Shown here piece by piece: positions 9,801-18,517 of a DNA stretch of 64,000 bases. The notes beneath the pieces were generated by a model. The model did not search any database, was not told where the DNA came from, and was given only the letters and a program-made list of their open reading frames with translations. This DNA comes from Caballeronia sp031450805. GTDB lineage: Bacteria > Pseudomonadota > Gammaproteobacteria > Burkholderiales > Burkholderiaceae. The stretch lies in the NCBI RefSeq assembly GCF_031450805.1, contig NZ_JARTVY010000004.1, forward strand, positions 248,001-312,000. Direction: 5' to 3'. How positions within the stretch are numbered: position 1 is the first letter of the stretch; the number at the start of each line of letters is the position of its first letter. A program made the position numbers and the translations under genes.

Positions 9801-10657
9801 TCCAGCAGGCGTTTTGCGTATCGATCCGCGATGTCGGGCCGCCCCGCCGCGAGCGCGAGCTTCGTCAGATAGCGCAGCGTTTCCCGATCGCGTCCGAGCG
9901 ATCCGATGTGCGTATCCGCAGCGACGAGCGCATCGGCGAGGCGGTTGCCCGCTTGCAATGCCTGCACGCCCGAGAGAAACAAGCGGCGTTCGTCGTCGCG
10001 TGTCCTGGCATGCGTCTGCGCCGCAAAAAACGCATTCGCCGCGCCCACGTGATCGCCCGCGGCGAGCTTCAGTTGTGCGCCCTGCGTGAGCCAGCGCGAT
10101 GCCTCGTCCGGCTTCATTTGCGCGAGCCGCTCGTAGTATCGCCCCGCGAGCGCGCCGTCGTTGAGCGCACGCGCTTTCGCTGCGAACGCTTCGAGCTCGG
10201 CTGCGTCCCACGGCTTGCCGATCGTTTCGTCGAGCAATGCACGCAGTTCTGCCAGCCGCGCGCGACGAGCGGGATCGCCGGGCGCGAGCGCATACGCCTC
10301 TGTCTCGGCGAGTTCGATCCGCACCTTCAGCGCCCGCAGCTGCGCATGTGGATCGCTCGAGACGGAGAGCCGTGCGAGCATCCGCTGGGCGTCCGCGATG
10401 CGCTGCGCCTTCAGATACTCGCGCGTCAATTCGTTGAGCACATCGGTGTTATCCGGTTCGATACGCAGCCACGCTTCCAGATAGGCGACGGTCAGCGTAT
10501 CCGCCTCGCGGCCCTGCAGCAGACGCTCCTGCAAGCGCTCGCGCGGGAACGCGAGCACGAGCATCAGCGTGACCAGCAGCCCGAAAGCCGCCACGACGAA
10601 CGGCGAGAAAAGCCGCTGGCGATCAGCTTGCGCAGACGACATCGACATGGACGGCAT
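6833..10657 (-). CDS. pelB: PelB, TPR scaffold and outer-membrane beta-barrel for Pel export
   Basis: About 1274 residues from the ATG at 10657; in-frame ATGs at 10648 and 10642 are alternatives, and all overlap the 3' end of pelA by 20-35 bases. A single N-terminal membrane span (SPFVVAAFGLLVTLMLVLAF) anchors a long series of TPR repeats (roughly residues 50-850), rich in Ala/Leu/Arg with EALRI-, GDPDGAL-like units. The last 400 or so residues alternate polar and hydrophobic positions and end in an aromatic residue, as in a beta-barrel porin. The TPR part binds PelA and steers its activity; the barrel exports the polymer. It is slightly longer than P. aeruginosa PelB (1193). Confidence 0.93.
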   Translation of the reverse strand: MPSMSMSSAQADRQRLFSPFVVAAFGLLVTLMLVLAFPRERLQERLLQGREADTLTVAYLEAWLRIEPDNTDVLNELTREYLKAQRIADAQRMLARLSVSSDPHAQLRALKVRIELAETEAYALAPGDPARRARLAELRALLDETIGKPWDAAELEAFAAKARALNDGALAGRYYERLAQMKPDEASRWLTQGAQLKLAAGDHVGAANAFFAAQTHARTRDDERRLFLSGVQALQAGNRLADALVAADTHIGSLGRDRETLRYLTKLALAAGRPDIADRYAKRLLDMSARKNAMRLAALESARPAHDARSPRFTICAHACMNGGAEQTRIARIADEKAPPDPADFELGFRVFLANGDLAAAQRVAQTAVDRDPASTQWRERLAQVAEWNRAPNVALANYLVLARMHGDDKYWKQVERLAPGLGDNDAMLAAAIHESDRAPGDMKQLDRVVSAYEAEADPDAALDFLQARAKGAYRRQVLERYARLAERKGDDDLAMTTYGQLINEFGPDPSYALKLSLMYYTRARFDRSLAVLDAAKNNASPQNGDFWRFYAMMATLRQQDRKAREGYDRLVEGGQASPDDLTAMVSLYDDEPLEAGRIAEFAYRRTGRERLLELAIYDYLRARATARIGALLASLDPAAREEAERSPRFLLARAQYLRRAGDPDGALADTRAALAIAPGDQEARAALLWALNERGSDAELRAALARYARAAERDSALWAPYAAACLRLGDARGALHMMHKQAATRRDDPLWALGYADALELNGRIDDAWRVRNAVWRTQMALRASGKQPAMLDDEQREDLRGRMVGLTDQFAGGDASRRVLIELLREDDASIGITNQRATADDAMQIAAHREEKKQRLYSAVAREAALGWLQSHDAYDAESLWLLRQYIDSATRPVYAEVTIALAERDRTTLNRLLDTEADWIPRQNRLDAEAATGRFGDVQTHAYEQQFALPDDEIVNQILREQLLRNAQAIAPHFRVVDQGGLSYTETGIGAGLRLSPTQSLALDYAERNQHGDDTLVNVPRHDRQLLLTWRHLGLDDSERVSMGRRNALDDFTTFRVDGTLFEQQTLGFNYALGVNQAATETSQLIVGGMKDLVSVGFNYRPDPHVFVGGRVEYDRFHGQDRSFLGTGTVVDFNAGYKLRADYPDYTIRAVFTHGQYSASGNPGGQLARLLPAGTPLTASQFMPQSFTQEGVLFSFGDDLPEGYTRAWRPFFAAGPIHDSNQGWTAQVRVGFAGSVFGNDQALVYYEHAGATAGRTQAFTEYGVRYRWLY

Positions 10658-13538
10658 CCGATTCGTTGCGCTTCGATGCGGGCGGCGAATACACGCGCCG
10701 TCCCTGAGCGATGGCGGGAAGAAGCGCACGCCCATTCGCCCGGACGACGCATGCACCCGCGCGCGCCTCGCCGCCGATGGCGAAATGCGGCGCGACATGC
10801 GACGTCAGTTCGAAAACGAAGCCTTGCGCAGTTCGCGTGAAGCGATCGACGACGCCATTGGCTTCCGCGAGATACGGCATCTTCGCCGCTTGCGCCGCGT
10901 CGACAATGCGAAAGCGCGCCTCCCCGCCGCTCAGGCTGACGTAGACGCCGCCCGGTCCCGCCTTGAATCCGATCACGCCTTCTGCGCTCGCGAGATCGGG
11001 CACGCGGTCGTCGGGCAGCCGCACGGTGCGCAGGGAGCCGTTGCCCCGAATGCGCCAGAAGTCGCCATCGCGCGTGACTTCCATGCGCTGGAAATCCAGC
11101 ACTTTCTGGGCATACTCGGATGCATAGACGGGCATGAGCGGCTGCGCCGACAACGTGCGATACACCTCCGACAACGTCTTCACCGATGCGTACTTGGTGC
11201 CCGAGAACATGTGGTAATAGACATCGACCGGCTTGAAGCGGATCGGCGTCTCCGTCATGTCGAACGTTTCGAGCACGCGCCGATAGCCGTAGTACGGTCC
11301 ATGCCACAGATCGGTGTACGGCTCTTCGTTCTGATTCGGCGCGAACACCTGAAAATAGCCGTCCTTGTTCACACCGAGCGGCGCAATCGCCGTCCAGCTC
11401 GGGTAACGCTTCGTGATGAGCGTGTCGCCGCCGTTCATGTTGTAGACGCCCGCCTTGTCCGCAGCCTCGATGACGCTCGCGGGCACCTGGCAGTCGCCGC
11501 TCCATAGCAGCACTTTCACGCGCTTGGCCGGGGGCGCGAGCGTGTCGATATAGCGGATGGAGCCGCCGATTTCACGGTCGGTGTCATAGCGATAACCGGG
11601 AATGTCGATCGACAGCCCGTTGTAGTTCGCACGGCCCCCGCCCTCGGCGGTGTCGTCGCCGCTCGACTTGCCGAGGCCCGTCACGCGCATCCACTGCAAC
11701 GGATGCGTATAAGTATGGCTCGCCATTTCGACGTTCGGCAGCGCGAACAGCTCACGCGCGATCGCGCGCAGGCGCGGTGCATCCTTGCTGTAGGGTCCGT
11801 CGTCCGATATCTCGCCTTCGATGACGGAAACGGTAGTTGGCAGCCCGAACTTTCGGATGACGTTGTAGAGCGCGTCGCCGGAGTATTGCGGCGGGGCGTT
11901 GGTCGATACCTTCATCGGTCCGCCGTTCACGTCGAACTCCGCGCGCGAGGCGAGACCGTCGCCGTCGATATGCGTCATCAGCAGGCGCCGCCCGTTCTCG
12001 GTGGTCGGGTCGGGGGCGGGCATGTCGTCGGGAAGGCGCAGCGCCGCGCGAAAGAAGCGTATCGGCTGCAGTACCCAGCGCGCCTGATTGGCCATCGGCA
12101 TGTCGAAGACGGCGAAGGGGCGCATCGCATAGCCGCCCCACGGCGTGATCGCGGCGGCATCGATTGCGAAGTCGTTGCCCGCATCCGCCGACGCAAGCCG
12201 CAACAGCGAACGACTGCGCGCACCGGCGCGAACGTTCGCCGTATCGTGCGGATCGGGTTGCGGCTGCATTTCGAAGCCCATCATCGACGCATCCATCGAT
12301 TCAACGCGCAATCGTTTGCCCGGACGCCCCGCGACGGGTTCGAGATCGAGCTTGCGCGCAAGCTCGCCGCTCATGTCGATGCCGAAGGTCGTCAGCATCG
12401 CGACAGGCGTGCGGTGATCGACTTGCGCTTCCAGCCAGTCGCGAAACGCGGACGGGTCCGGCGCCGGATAATCGAGCCAGACGACGACGCCCGCGTATCG
12501 CTTCGACAAGTCGCCTTCGGGCAAAGGCTTCGCGACATCGGCGAATTCGACGCGGTAGCCGAGCCAGTTGAGCGGCATGGACACGAAACGCACGCCCGGC
12601 GTCACGTTGAGATTCGCGCCGGGCTGCACGTCCTGAACGACGAGAATCGTGCGCGATGCACTCGCGTCAGGCCGGCTCGGAATTCCGCTGCCAACGGTTT
12701 GCAACGCGCCATCCGTTACGTAGGGGATGAGCCCTTGCTGCCTGATCTTGTCGATGGCGTCACGCGCGCACTCGCGATCTGAAGGCGGGCAGTAATCGAT
12801 GGACAGCACTGGCAGCGCATAACGCTCGCGCAGCGTGCGCGCCTGAGCGAGCAGCCATTGACGGTCGGCTTCGGGCACCGCGACATAGCGCCTGTTCGCC
12901 TGGTCCCATCCGCGATACAGCGATTCGAACGCGACCGCATACGCCAGGTCGTGCACGCGCGGCATCAGTTCGAATCCGCGATTGAAGATGAGCCGCGCGT
13001 CCGGATAGCGCGCCTTGATGGCGCGGATGACCGCCACCACGCCGGCTTCTTGTTGCGCGCGTTCTTCATCGTTGCGGGCAATGGCCTGATACGAATCGAG
13101 CGTATCGAGAAAGAAGCCGCGATAACCGCGCGCCCATAACGGCGCGATCACGCGATCGACGAAGAATTGCGGCCATCCGGGCGCGGTCTGATCGACGATG
13201 CGCGAGGCCCACGCCGCGTTGCTGCCCTTCAGCCACGCGGGCGGCATGTCCTTGTAGTACGCACGCGCGGGCGTGACTTCGCCGACGCTCACGTAAGCGA
13301 GCCATCTGGACTGAGCGGATGAGGCTGCATGCGTGGAAGGCGAGAAGCCGCTGTCCGGCTCGACGACCACCGCATCGAACGACGACAACTGCCCGACCGG
13401 CACGGGCGAGCCGTAAAAGAGCGCAATGGACGGGTCGCGCGCGCCTTCGTCGGCGCTTGCGGGGAGCAGCGTCATCGCGAGCGCGGCCGCGAGCATCGTC
13501 GCGAGCGTGCGTCCGATACCGCGTGACAGCGCGAGCAT
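10623..13538 (-). CDS. pelA: PelA, periplasmic Pel hydrolase and deacetylase
   Basis: 971 residues from the ATG at 13538, beginning with a signal peptide cut near LPASA-DEG. The first domain (about 35-290) is the GH166 endo-galactosaminidase; GFFLDTLDS (D145) and AVAFESLYRG (E205) match its acidic active site. A reductase-like linker follows, then a CE4-like polysaccharide deacetylase with metal ligands in THIDGDG (H523, D525, D527) and SHTYTHP (H608, H612). PelA removes acetyl groups so that Pel becomes cationic and also trims polymer. First gene of the pel operon; 253 bases separate it from the upstream emfourin-like gene on the same strand. Confidence 0.94.
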   Translation of the reverse strand: MLALSRGIGRTLATMLAAALAMTLLPASADEGARDPSIALFYGSPVPVGQLSSFDAVVVEPDSGFSPSTHAASSAQSRWLAYVSVGEVTPARAYYKDMPPAWLKGSNAAWASRIVDQTAPGWPQFFVDRVIAPLWARGYRGFFLDTLDSYQAIARNDEERAQQEAGVVAVIRAIKARYPDARLIFNRGFELMPRVHDLAYAVAFESLYRGWDQANRRYVAVPEADRQWLLAQARTLRERYALPVLSIDYCPPSDRECARDAIDKIRQQGLIPYVTDGALQTVGSGIPSRPDASASRTILVVQDVQPGANLNVTPGVRFVSMPLNWLGYRVEFADVAKPLPEGDLSKRYAGVVVWLDYPAPDPSAFRDWLEAQVDHRTPVAMLTTFGIDMSGELARKLDLEPVAGRPGKRLRVESMDASMMGFEMQPQPDPHDTANVRAGARSRSLLRLASADAGNDFAIDAAAITPWGGYAMRPFAVFDMPMANQARWVLQPIRFFRAALRLPDDMPAPDPTTENGRRLLMTHIDGDGLASRAEFDVNGGPMKVSTNAPPQYSGDALYNVIRKFGLPTTVSVIEGEISDDGPYSKDAPRLRAIARELFALPNVEMASHTYTHPLQWMRVTGLGKSSGDDTAEGGGRANYNGLSIDIPGYRYDTDREIGGSIRYIDTLAPPAKRVKVLLWSGDCQVPASVIEAADKAGVYNMNGGDTLITKRYPSWTAIAPLGVNKDGYFQVFAPNQNEEPYTDLWHGPYYGYRRVLETFDMTETPIRFKPVDVYYHMFSGTKYASVKTLSEVYRTLSAQPLMPVYASEYAQKVLDFQRMEVTRDGDFWRIRGNGSLRTVRLPDDRVPDLASAEGVIGFKAGPGGVYVSLSGGEARFRIVDAAQAAKMPYLAEANGVVDRFTRTAQGFVFELTSHVAPHFAIGGEARAGACVVRANGRALLPAIAQGRRVYSPPASKRNESDAVHVDVVCAS

Positions 13539-13790
13539 CAGGCGGCGTGATCGCCGGCGCGGCGCGCGTCGGCTGCGTGAGATGCGGCTTGATCGAATGA
13601 AATGCGGTGTCGTCTCATATCGTGGGCCTTCGCGGCGCTCTCGGTGATGTGCACTGGACGTGCGATGTCCTCGCGACTCGCGATTGGTCTGAGCAAATTG
13701 GATGCCTGCACGCGTCATAAGCGGTGCGTCGAGGCGTGCGGTATCCGGTGAGGACGAACCATCGCGCTCTTACAACGCGACCGGTAGTAT

Positions 13791-14096
13791 TCACCGACGC
13801 CCGTGCTGCCTGATGAACACCATCAGCGCAGAGAAGGCCGGTGGCACGGACGGATCGGCGCATCCCAGTTCGATGTCCCCATCGCCCGAAACGATGATGA
13901 TGCGATACGTCCGCCCGTCCGGCACCGGCCGGGTTGCGGCCCGCGGCGCGGCAGCCGGCTGCTCCCGCGCGGCGGAGACGAGACGCGAAAGTTCTTCGCG
14001 CTCGGCGGGCGACAGATCGTTTTCGTCGATGACGATGGGCCGTGCGAGGCCGGGAAAGAAGCCGACGCCCCCGTCGATGATCAGTTCAGCGTGCAC
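13791..14096 (-). CDS. Emfourin-like small protease inhibitor
   Basis: 101 residues if translation starts at the GTG at 14096, which has AAGGAG six bases upstream; an ATG at 14114 lacks a ribosome site and contains that AAGGAG inside its frame. The N-terminus HAELIIDGGVGFFPGLARP matches the start of emfourin, the inhibitor encoded beside protealysin. Emfourins are single small domains that bind and block their cognate M4 protease. The gene follows the protealysin-like protease by 43 bases, which supports a protease/inhibitor pair. There is no signal peptide, so it probably acts in the cytosol, as emfourin does. The family call rests on the motif and the gene pair. Confidence 0.75.
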   Translation of the reverse strand: MHAELIIDGGVGFFPGLARPIVIDENDLSPAEREELSRLVSAAREQPAAAPRAATRPVPDGRTYRIIIVSGDGDIELGCADPSVPPAFSALMVFIRQHGRR

Positions 14097-14139
14097 AGGA
14101 AACTCCTTCTGCATGCGATCCGAAGTAAAGCGCACCGGC

Positions 14140-15216
14140 TCACAATACACCGACCGTGTCCCAGGCTTTGGTGACGGCCTTCGCCTCGGCGCTGCCCGCG
14201 CCGTACAGACGACCCGCGTTCGATACCGTGAGCTTCGCGAAGGCCTTGAAGTTGACGTTCGGCTTGAGATGCTCATCGTTGAGCGTTTCGTACCAGATGC
14301 GGCCGGCTTTCTCCCACGCATAGCCGCCGATGTCGAGCGCGGCCAGGCAGAACGCGCGGTTCGGGATGCCCGAATTGATGTGCACGCCGTGGTTGTCCTG
14401 CGCGGTCTGAACATAGTGCGCCATGTCGGCGGGTTGCGGGTCCTTGCCGAGAACGGGATCGTCGTACGCGGTGCCGGGCTCTTTCATCGAACGCAACGCG
14501 ACGCCGTTCACGCCGCTCGTGAGCAGCCCCGCACCGATCAGCCAGTCGGCTTCGCTCGCCGTCTGCTTCAGCGCATATTGCTTGATGAGCGCGCCGAACA
14601 CGTCCGACACCGATTCGTTCAACGCGCCCGATTGACCTGAATACGCGAGCGCGGCTGCGTGTTCGGTGACGCCATGCGTGAGTTCATGGCCGATCACATC
14701 GAGTGCGATGGTGAAGCGATTGAACAAAGTGCCGTCGCCGTCGCCGAACACCATCTGCTGCGAATTCCAGAACGCGTTGTCGTACTCGACGCCGTAATGC
14801 ACGGTGCCGATGAGCGGCATCCCCGCACCGTCGATGGAGTTGCGCTCGAACACCTTCAGATAGAACTCGAAGGTCGCGCCGAGGCCGTCGTAGGCTTCGT
14901 CCACGCTGACATCGTCGGATGGGGGCGAGCCTTCCGATCGCACCAGCGTGCCCGGCAGGGTCTCCGTGTTGTTCGCGGTGTAGATGCTGCGCTGCGCCGA
15001 TGCCGCGGCGGCCGGAGCCGCGTGCACGCCGCGCCTCGGCGCGATCAGCGCCGCCTGCACGGAGCGGATCTGCCGGAAGGTGTGGTCGGCGCTCAGCGTT
15101 TCGACGGCGAGCGAGCGCTGCTGCGGCGTGCCCTTTTTCGCGATCTCCTTGAGCATATGCGGCGGCAGAATGCAGTGGATCGGATGAACTCGTTCATGCC
15201 GGGCGTGATTGCACAT
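14140..15216 (-). CDS. Protealysin-like M4 metalloprotease
   Basis: 358 residues from the ATG at 15216, with AGGGAGA ahead of it. M4 (thermolysin-like) proteases use the HExxH zinc motif: here GHELTHGVTEH gives H177, E178 and H181, and NESVSD gives the third ligand E201. The short propeptide contains ILPPHMLKEIA, the PPHM/PPYM motif diagnostic of the protealysin subgroup, whose members lack a classical signal peptide and have small precursors; none is seen here either. The C-terminal helical domain has DNHGVHINSGIPNRAF, with the catalytic His conserved. It is followed by the emfourin-like gene. Protealysins have been linked to bacterial entry into host cells and to protein turnover in other genera. 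Confidence 0.9.
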   Translation of the reverse strand: MCNHARHERVHPIHCILPPHMLKEIAKKGTPQQRSLAVETLSADHTFRQIRSVQAALIAPRRGVHAAPAAAASAQRSIYTANNTETLPGTLVRSEGSPPSDDVSVDEAYDGLGATFEFYLKVFERNSIDGAGMPLIGTVHYGVEYDNAFWNSQQMVFGDGDGTLFNRFTIALDVIGHELTHGVTEHAAALAYSGQSGALNESVSDVFGALIKQYALKQTASEADWLIGAGLLTSGVNGVALRSMKEPGTAYDDPVLGKDPQPADMAHYVQTAQDNHGVHINSGIPNRAFCLAALDIGGYAWEKAGRIWYETLNDEHLKPNVNFKAFAKLTVSNAGRLYGAGSAEAKAVTKAWDTVGVL

Positions 15217-15545
15217 GGTCTTCTCCCTGGTTTCGAGTGAGCGAGACGGATTCGGCGCACGATGGCTACGCGAGACCGAACGGTCGATCGGGTCCCCGCG
15301 CGCCGCACGCCGCGCGTCTTCATGACGATGCTTTGCAGTGCTGCCTGCAACGATACGTGATTCGCGCGCAGTCATCACGCCGGATAGCGTTGACCGATGC
15401 TGCCCCCCGCGTAAACCCCGCCATCCGCGGACCCTTTGCGTAAGAAACGGGTAAGCCGGCGCACGTACCTTAGGCGTCAGCGCAAAGAAAAGATTCAGCG
15501 GTCACGCATCGCGCGCGCAAACATCATCTTGGCAGGAGACACATC
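15217..15545. promoter_or_regulatory. Divergent intergenic region between the M4 protease and the acetate permease operon
   Basis: 329 bases between two genes transcribed outward, so it must hold both promoters. No open frame with plausible coding character was seen. AGGAG at 15533-15537 is the ribosome site of the DUF485 gene. No convincing sigma-70 or sigma-54 promoter or known riboswitch could be assigned by eye. Confidence 0.5.
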
Positions 15546-15851
15546 ATGGATGTTCAGGTCGCCGAGACCATCAAGGCGAGCGCGACTTATCGCGAACTCG
15601 TCCGCAAACGTTCGACGCTCGGCTGGACGCTGACGGCCCTCGTGCTCATCGTGTATTACGGCTATGTGCTGCTGATCGCGTTCGACAAGGACCTGCTTGC
15701 ATCGAGGATCGGCGCGGGCGTGATGACGTGGGGCATGCCGATCGGCCTGTTCGTGATCGTCTTCACCGTGGCCATCACGGGCCTCTACGTGCGTCACGCC
15801 AACAGCACGTACGACGACCTGACCGACAAGATCAAGCGGGAGGTCCAATGA
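15546..15851 (+). CDS. yjcH: DUF485 small inner-membrane protein (YjcH-like)
   Basis: 101 residues. Two membrane spans (about 27-50 and 60-82) joined by a short loop, with the conserved DUF485 N-terminal segment YRELVRKRSTLGW. DUF485 proteins nearly always precede a sodium:solute symporter of the ActP type, and here the stop overlaps the actP start in ATGA. The role is not fully known; it is thought to help the permease. The acs gene that often heads this operon is not next to it. Confidence 0.85.
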   Translation: MDVQVAETIKASATYRELVRKRSTLGWTLTALVLIVYYGYVLLIAFDKDLLASRIGAGVMTWGMPIGLFVIVFTVAITGLYVRHANSTYDDLTDKIKREVQ

Positions 15852-17509
15852 AAGCTCGACAGCTCCTTGCCGCAAGCGCGCTCGCCGGCGCCTCCGCCAG
15901 TTCGTTCGCCGCGGGCGGCGATCTCGGCCAGGCAGTCAAGCAGGCCACCAACTGGACCGCGATCAGCATGTTCATCGCGTTCGTCGTGGCGACGCTTTTC
16001 ATCACCAAATGGGCCGCTAAGAGAACGCGCTCCGCTTCCGACTTCTATACGGCGGGCGGCGGCATCACCGGATTCCAGAACGGCCTGGCGATCGCAGGCG
16101 ATTTCATGTCGGCGGCGTCGTTCCTCGGCATCTCGGCTGCGGTCTACACGAACGGCTACGACGGTCTCATCTATTCGATCGGCTTTCTCGTCGGCTGGCC
16201 GATCATCACGTTCCTGATGGCCGAGCGGCTGCGCAATCTCGGCCGCTTCACGTTCGCCGATGTGGCGGCGTACCGCTTCAGGCAGACGCCTATTCGCGCG
16301 TTCGCCGCATCGGGGACGCTGGTCGTGGTGGCGTTCTACCTGATCGCGCAGATGGTCGGCGCGGGACAGCTCATCAAGCTCCTGTTCGGACTCGAATACT
16401 GGATCGCGGTGGTGATCGTCGGCGCGCTGATGATGGTGTACGTGCTCTTCGGCGGCATGACCGCGACCACGTGGGTGCAGATCATCAAGGCGTGCCTGCT
16501 GCTCGCGGGGGCGTCGTTCATGGCGTTCATGGTGCTGTGGCAATTCAACTTCAGCCCGGAGGCGCTGTTTGCCAAAGCGGTCGACGTTCACGAAAAGAAG
16601 GCGTCGATCATGGGTCCGGGCAACTTCATCAAGGACCCGATTTCGGCCATCTCGTTCGGCATTGCGCTGATGTTCGGCACGGCTGGCCTGCCTCACATCC
16701 TGATGCGCTTTTTCACGGTGCCGAATGCGAAGGAAGCGCGCAAGTCGGTGTTCTGGGCGACGACATGGATCGGTTACTTCTACATCCTCACCTTCATCAT
16801 CGGCTTCGGCGCGATCGTGCTCGTGTCCACCAATCCGGCGTTCAAGGATGCGGGCGGCAAGCTGCTCGGCAGGACCAACATGGCGGCGGTGCATCTTGCG
16901 AGCGCGGTCGGCGGCAACGTGTTCCTCGGCTTCATTTCAGCGGTGGCGTTTGCCACGATTCTCGCGGTGGTCGCGGGCCTGACGCTCGCGGGGGCATCGG
17001 CGGTATCGCATGATCTCTATGCGACCGTGTTCAAGCATGGCAAGGCGTCGAGCAAGAGCGAACTGCATGTGTCGCGCGTGACGACCATCGTGCTCGGCTT
17101 CGTGGCGGTCGTGCTCGGCATCGTGTTCGAGAAGCAGAACATTGCGTTCATGGTGTCGCTCGCGTTCGCGGTCGCAGCCTCGGCAAACTTCCCGGTGCTG
17201 TTCATGTCCGTGTTGTGGCGCGGTTGCACGACACGCGGCGCGGCGCTCGGCGGCTTTCTGGGCCTGCTTTCGGCGGTGGTGCTGACGGTGCTGTCGAAAG
17301 CCGTGTGGGTGGATGTGTTCCATTTCGCCGATGCACCATTCCCGTATGCATCGCCCGCGCTGTTTTCGATGGCGATCGGCTTTGCGGGCATCTGGCTCTT
17401 CTCGGTCACGGACCGGTCCGCGCGCGCTCGTATCGATCAGGCCGGCTTCGATGCACAGACCGTGCGTTCGGAAACGGGCATCGGCGCGGCGGAAGGCGCG
17501 AGTCACTAA
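15848..17509 (+). CDS. actP: ActP acetate/short-chain carboxylate:cation symporter
   Basis: 553 residues from the ATG at 15848. A cleavable signal (LAGASASSFAAGG) precedes about thirteen membrane spans, as in ActP of the sodium:solute symporter family. Typical stretches are SASDFYTAGGGITGFQNGLAIAGDF read near residues 60-85, and GTAGLPHILMRFFTVPNAKEARKS. ActP imports acetate, glycolate and related acids. It is coupled to the DUF485 gene and followed 22 bases later by a strong terminator, so the two genes form one unit. Confidence 0.93.
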   Translation: MKARQLLAASALAGASASSFAAGGDLGQAVKQATNWTAISMFIAFVVATLFITKWAAKRTRSASDFYTAGGGITGFQNGLAIAGDFMSAASFLGISAAVYTNGYDGLIYSIGFLVGWPIITFLMAERLRNLGRFTFADVAAYRFRQTPIRAFAASGTLVVVAFYLIAQMVGAGQLIKLLFGLEYWIAVVIVGALMMVYVLFGGMTATTWVQIIKACLLLAGASFMAFMVLWQFNFSPEALFAKAVDVHEKKASIMGPGNFIKDPISAISFGIALMFGTAGLPHILMRFFTVPNAKEARKSVFWATTWIGYFYILTFIIGFGAIVLVSTNPAFKDAGGKLLGRTNMAAVHLASAVGGNVFLGFISAVAFATILAVVAGLTLAGASAVSHDLYATVFKHGKASSKSELHVSRVTTIVLGFVAVVLGIVFEKQNIAFMVSLAFAVAASANFPVLFMSVLWRGCTTRGAALGGFLGLLSAVVLTVLSKAVWVDVFHFADAPFPYASPALFSMAIGFAGIWLFSVTDRSARARIDQAGFDAQTVRSETGIGAAEGASH

Positions 17510-17530
17510 GGCATGAGTTAGTTGGCAAGC

Positions 17531-17570
17531 AGCGCGGCCGGCAAGAGATTGCTGGCCGCGCTTAAGCATT
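17531..17570 (+). terminator. Rho-independent terminator after actP
   Basis: AGCGCGGCC (17531-17539) pairs with GGCCGCGCT (17554-17562), continued inside by a G-T wobble and GCAA/TTGC around a GAGA tetraloop. This gives a stem of about 14 pairs. The following AAGCATTTTCCTTT is a modest T-rich tail. Confidence 0.75.
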
Positions 17571-17665
17571 TTCCTTTAGCGGTTATAGGTTTTTCATTAT
17601 TTCCCCAGGCAATATGTCGTGACACGCTTGTCGAACATCGGCGATTTCCTCAAAGGGAGAATCAC

Positions 17666-18457
17666 ATGTTCGAAGAAGAGAAAGAAGCGTTCGCACGCGA
17701 TGGCGTGGCCGTGCTGCGCGGCGTGTTCGCGGAATGGATTCCGACGCTGCGTGAAGGCGTCGCAATGAACGTTGCACAGCCGGGTCCGGATTTTCGCGAC
17801 TATACGGCGGGGAAAAGCACAGGCCGCTTCTTCGGCGACTATTGCAACTGGCAACGCATCGAGCCGTTTCGACGCTTCGTCGAAGAGAGTCCGGCCGCGC
17901 GCATCGCACGGGAACTGATGCAATCCGACCGTGCGCGCATCTTTCACGAGCATGTGCTCGTCAAGGAACCCGGTGCCGACAAGCCGACGCCGTGGCATCA
18001 CGACGAGCCGTATTACTGCGTGAGCGCACGGCAGAGCGTGAGCATGTGGGTGCCGCTCGATACGGTTCCGCGCGATACGTGCGTCGAATTCGTGGCGGGT
18101 TCGCATCGCTGGGGCAAGCTCTTTCGGCCGCGCAAGTTCACCGGCGTGACTTACGACCGCAGCGCCGATGGCCTCGAAGACATGCCGGATATCGAAGGGC
18201 GCCGCGAGGAATACGACATTCTCGGCTGGGATTTGCAGCCCGGCGATGCAATCGCGTTCGACTTCCTGACGGTGCATGGCGCGCCGGGCAACCGGCAGGC
18301 CGGTAATTCGCGCCGCGTGGTGTCGTTCCGATGGCTCGGCGACGAAGCCGTTTATGTCGATCGCGGCGGCGAGACTTCACCGCCCTACAAGCATCTCGCG
18401 GGCAAGCTCGCGCACGGCGATCCGCTGCCGGAGCAAGAGTTTCCATTCGTTGCGTGA
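17666..18457 (+). CDS. Phytanoyl-CoA dioxygenase (PhyH) family Fe(II)/2-oxoglutarate oxygenase
   Basis: 263 residues from the ATG at 17666, preceded by AAAGGGAGA. PhyH-type enzymes hydroxylate small substrates using Fe(II), 2-oxoglutarate and O2. The facial triad is visible: H111-x-D113 in WHHDEPYY and the distal H204 in TVHGAPGN; R216-R217 in NSRRVVS fits the 2-oxoglutarate carboxylate ligand. The substrate cannot be read from sequence. It sits 60 bases upstream of a LysR gene on the same strand and beside an oxygenase/transport cluster, so it may act on the same compound class. It has no signal peptide and is therefore cytosolic. Confidence 0.87.
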   Translation: MFEEEKEAFARDGVAVLRGVFAEWIPTLREGVAMNVAQPGPDFRDYTAGKSTGRFFGDYCNWQRIEPFRRFVEESPAARIARELMQSDRARIFHEHVLVKEPGADKPTPWHHDEPYYCVSARQSVSMWVPLDTVPRDTCVEFVAGSHRWGKLFRPRKFTGVTYDRSADGLEDMPDIEGRREEYDILGWDLQPGDAIAFDFLTVHGAPGNRQAGNSRRVVSFRWLGDEAVYVDRGGETSPPYKHLAGKLAHGDPLPEQEFPFVA

Positions 18458-18517
18458 TGGAAAGACCGGGGCGGCCTGATACCATCACTTCTCCCGGTCC
18501 TATCGATTCGCGCACGC

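Noticed and set aside
9227..10840. 537-residue plus-strand open frame opposite pelB
   Set aside because: It mirrors pelB codons, is Arg/His-rich with no domain or ribosome site, and pelB is clearly the real gene. The same holds for 6815-8506 (plus).
15217..15545. Riboswitch or sigma-54 promoter ahead of the DUF485/actP operon
   Set aside because: No GG-N10-GC element in the right place and no known riboswitch core could be seen by eye.
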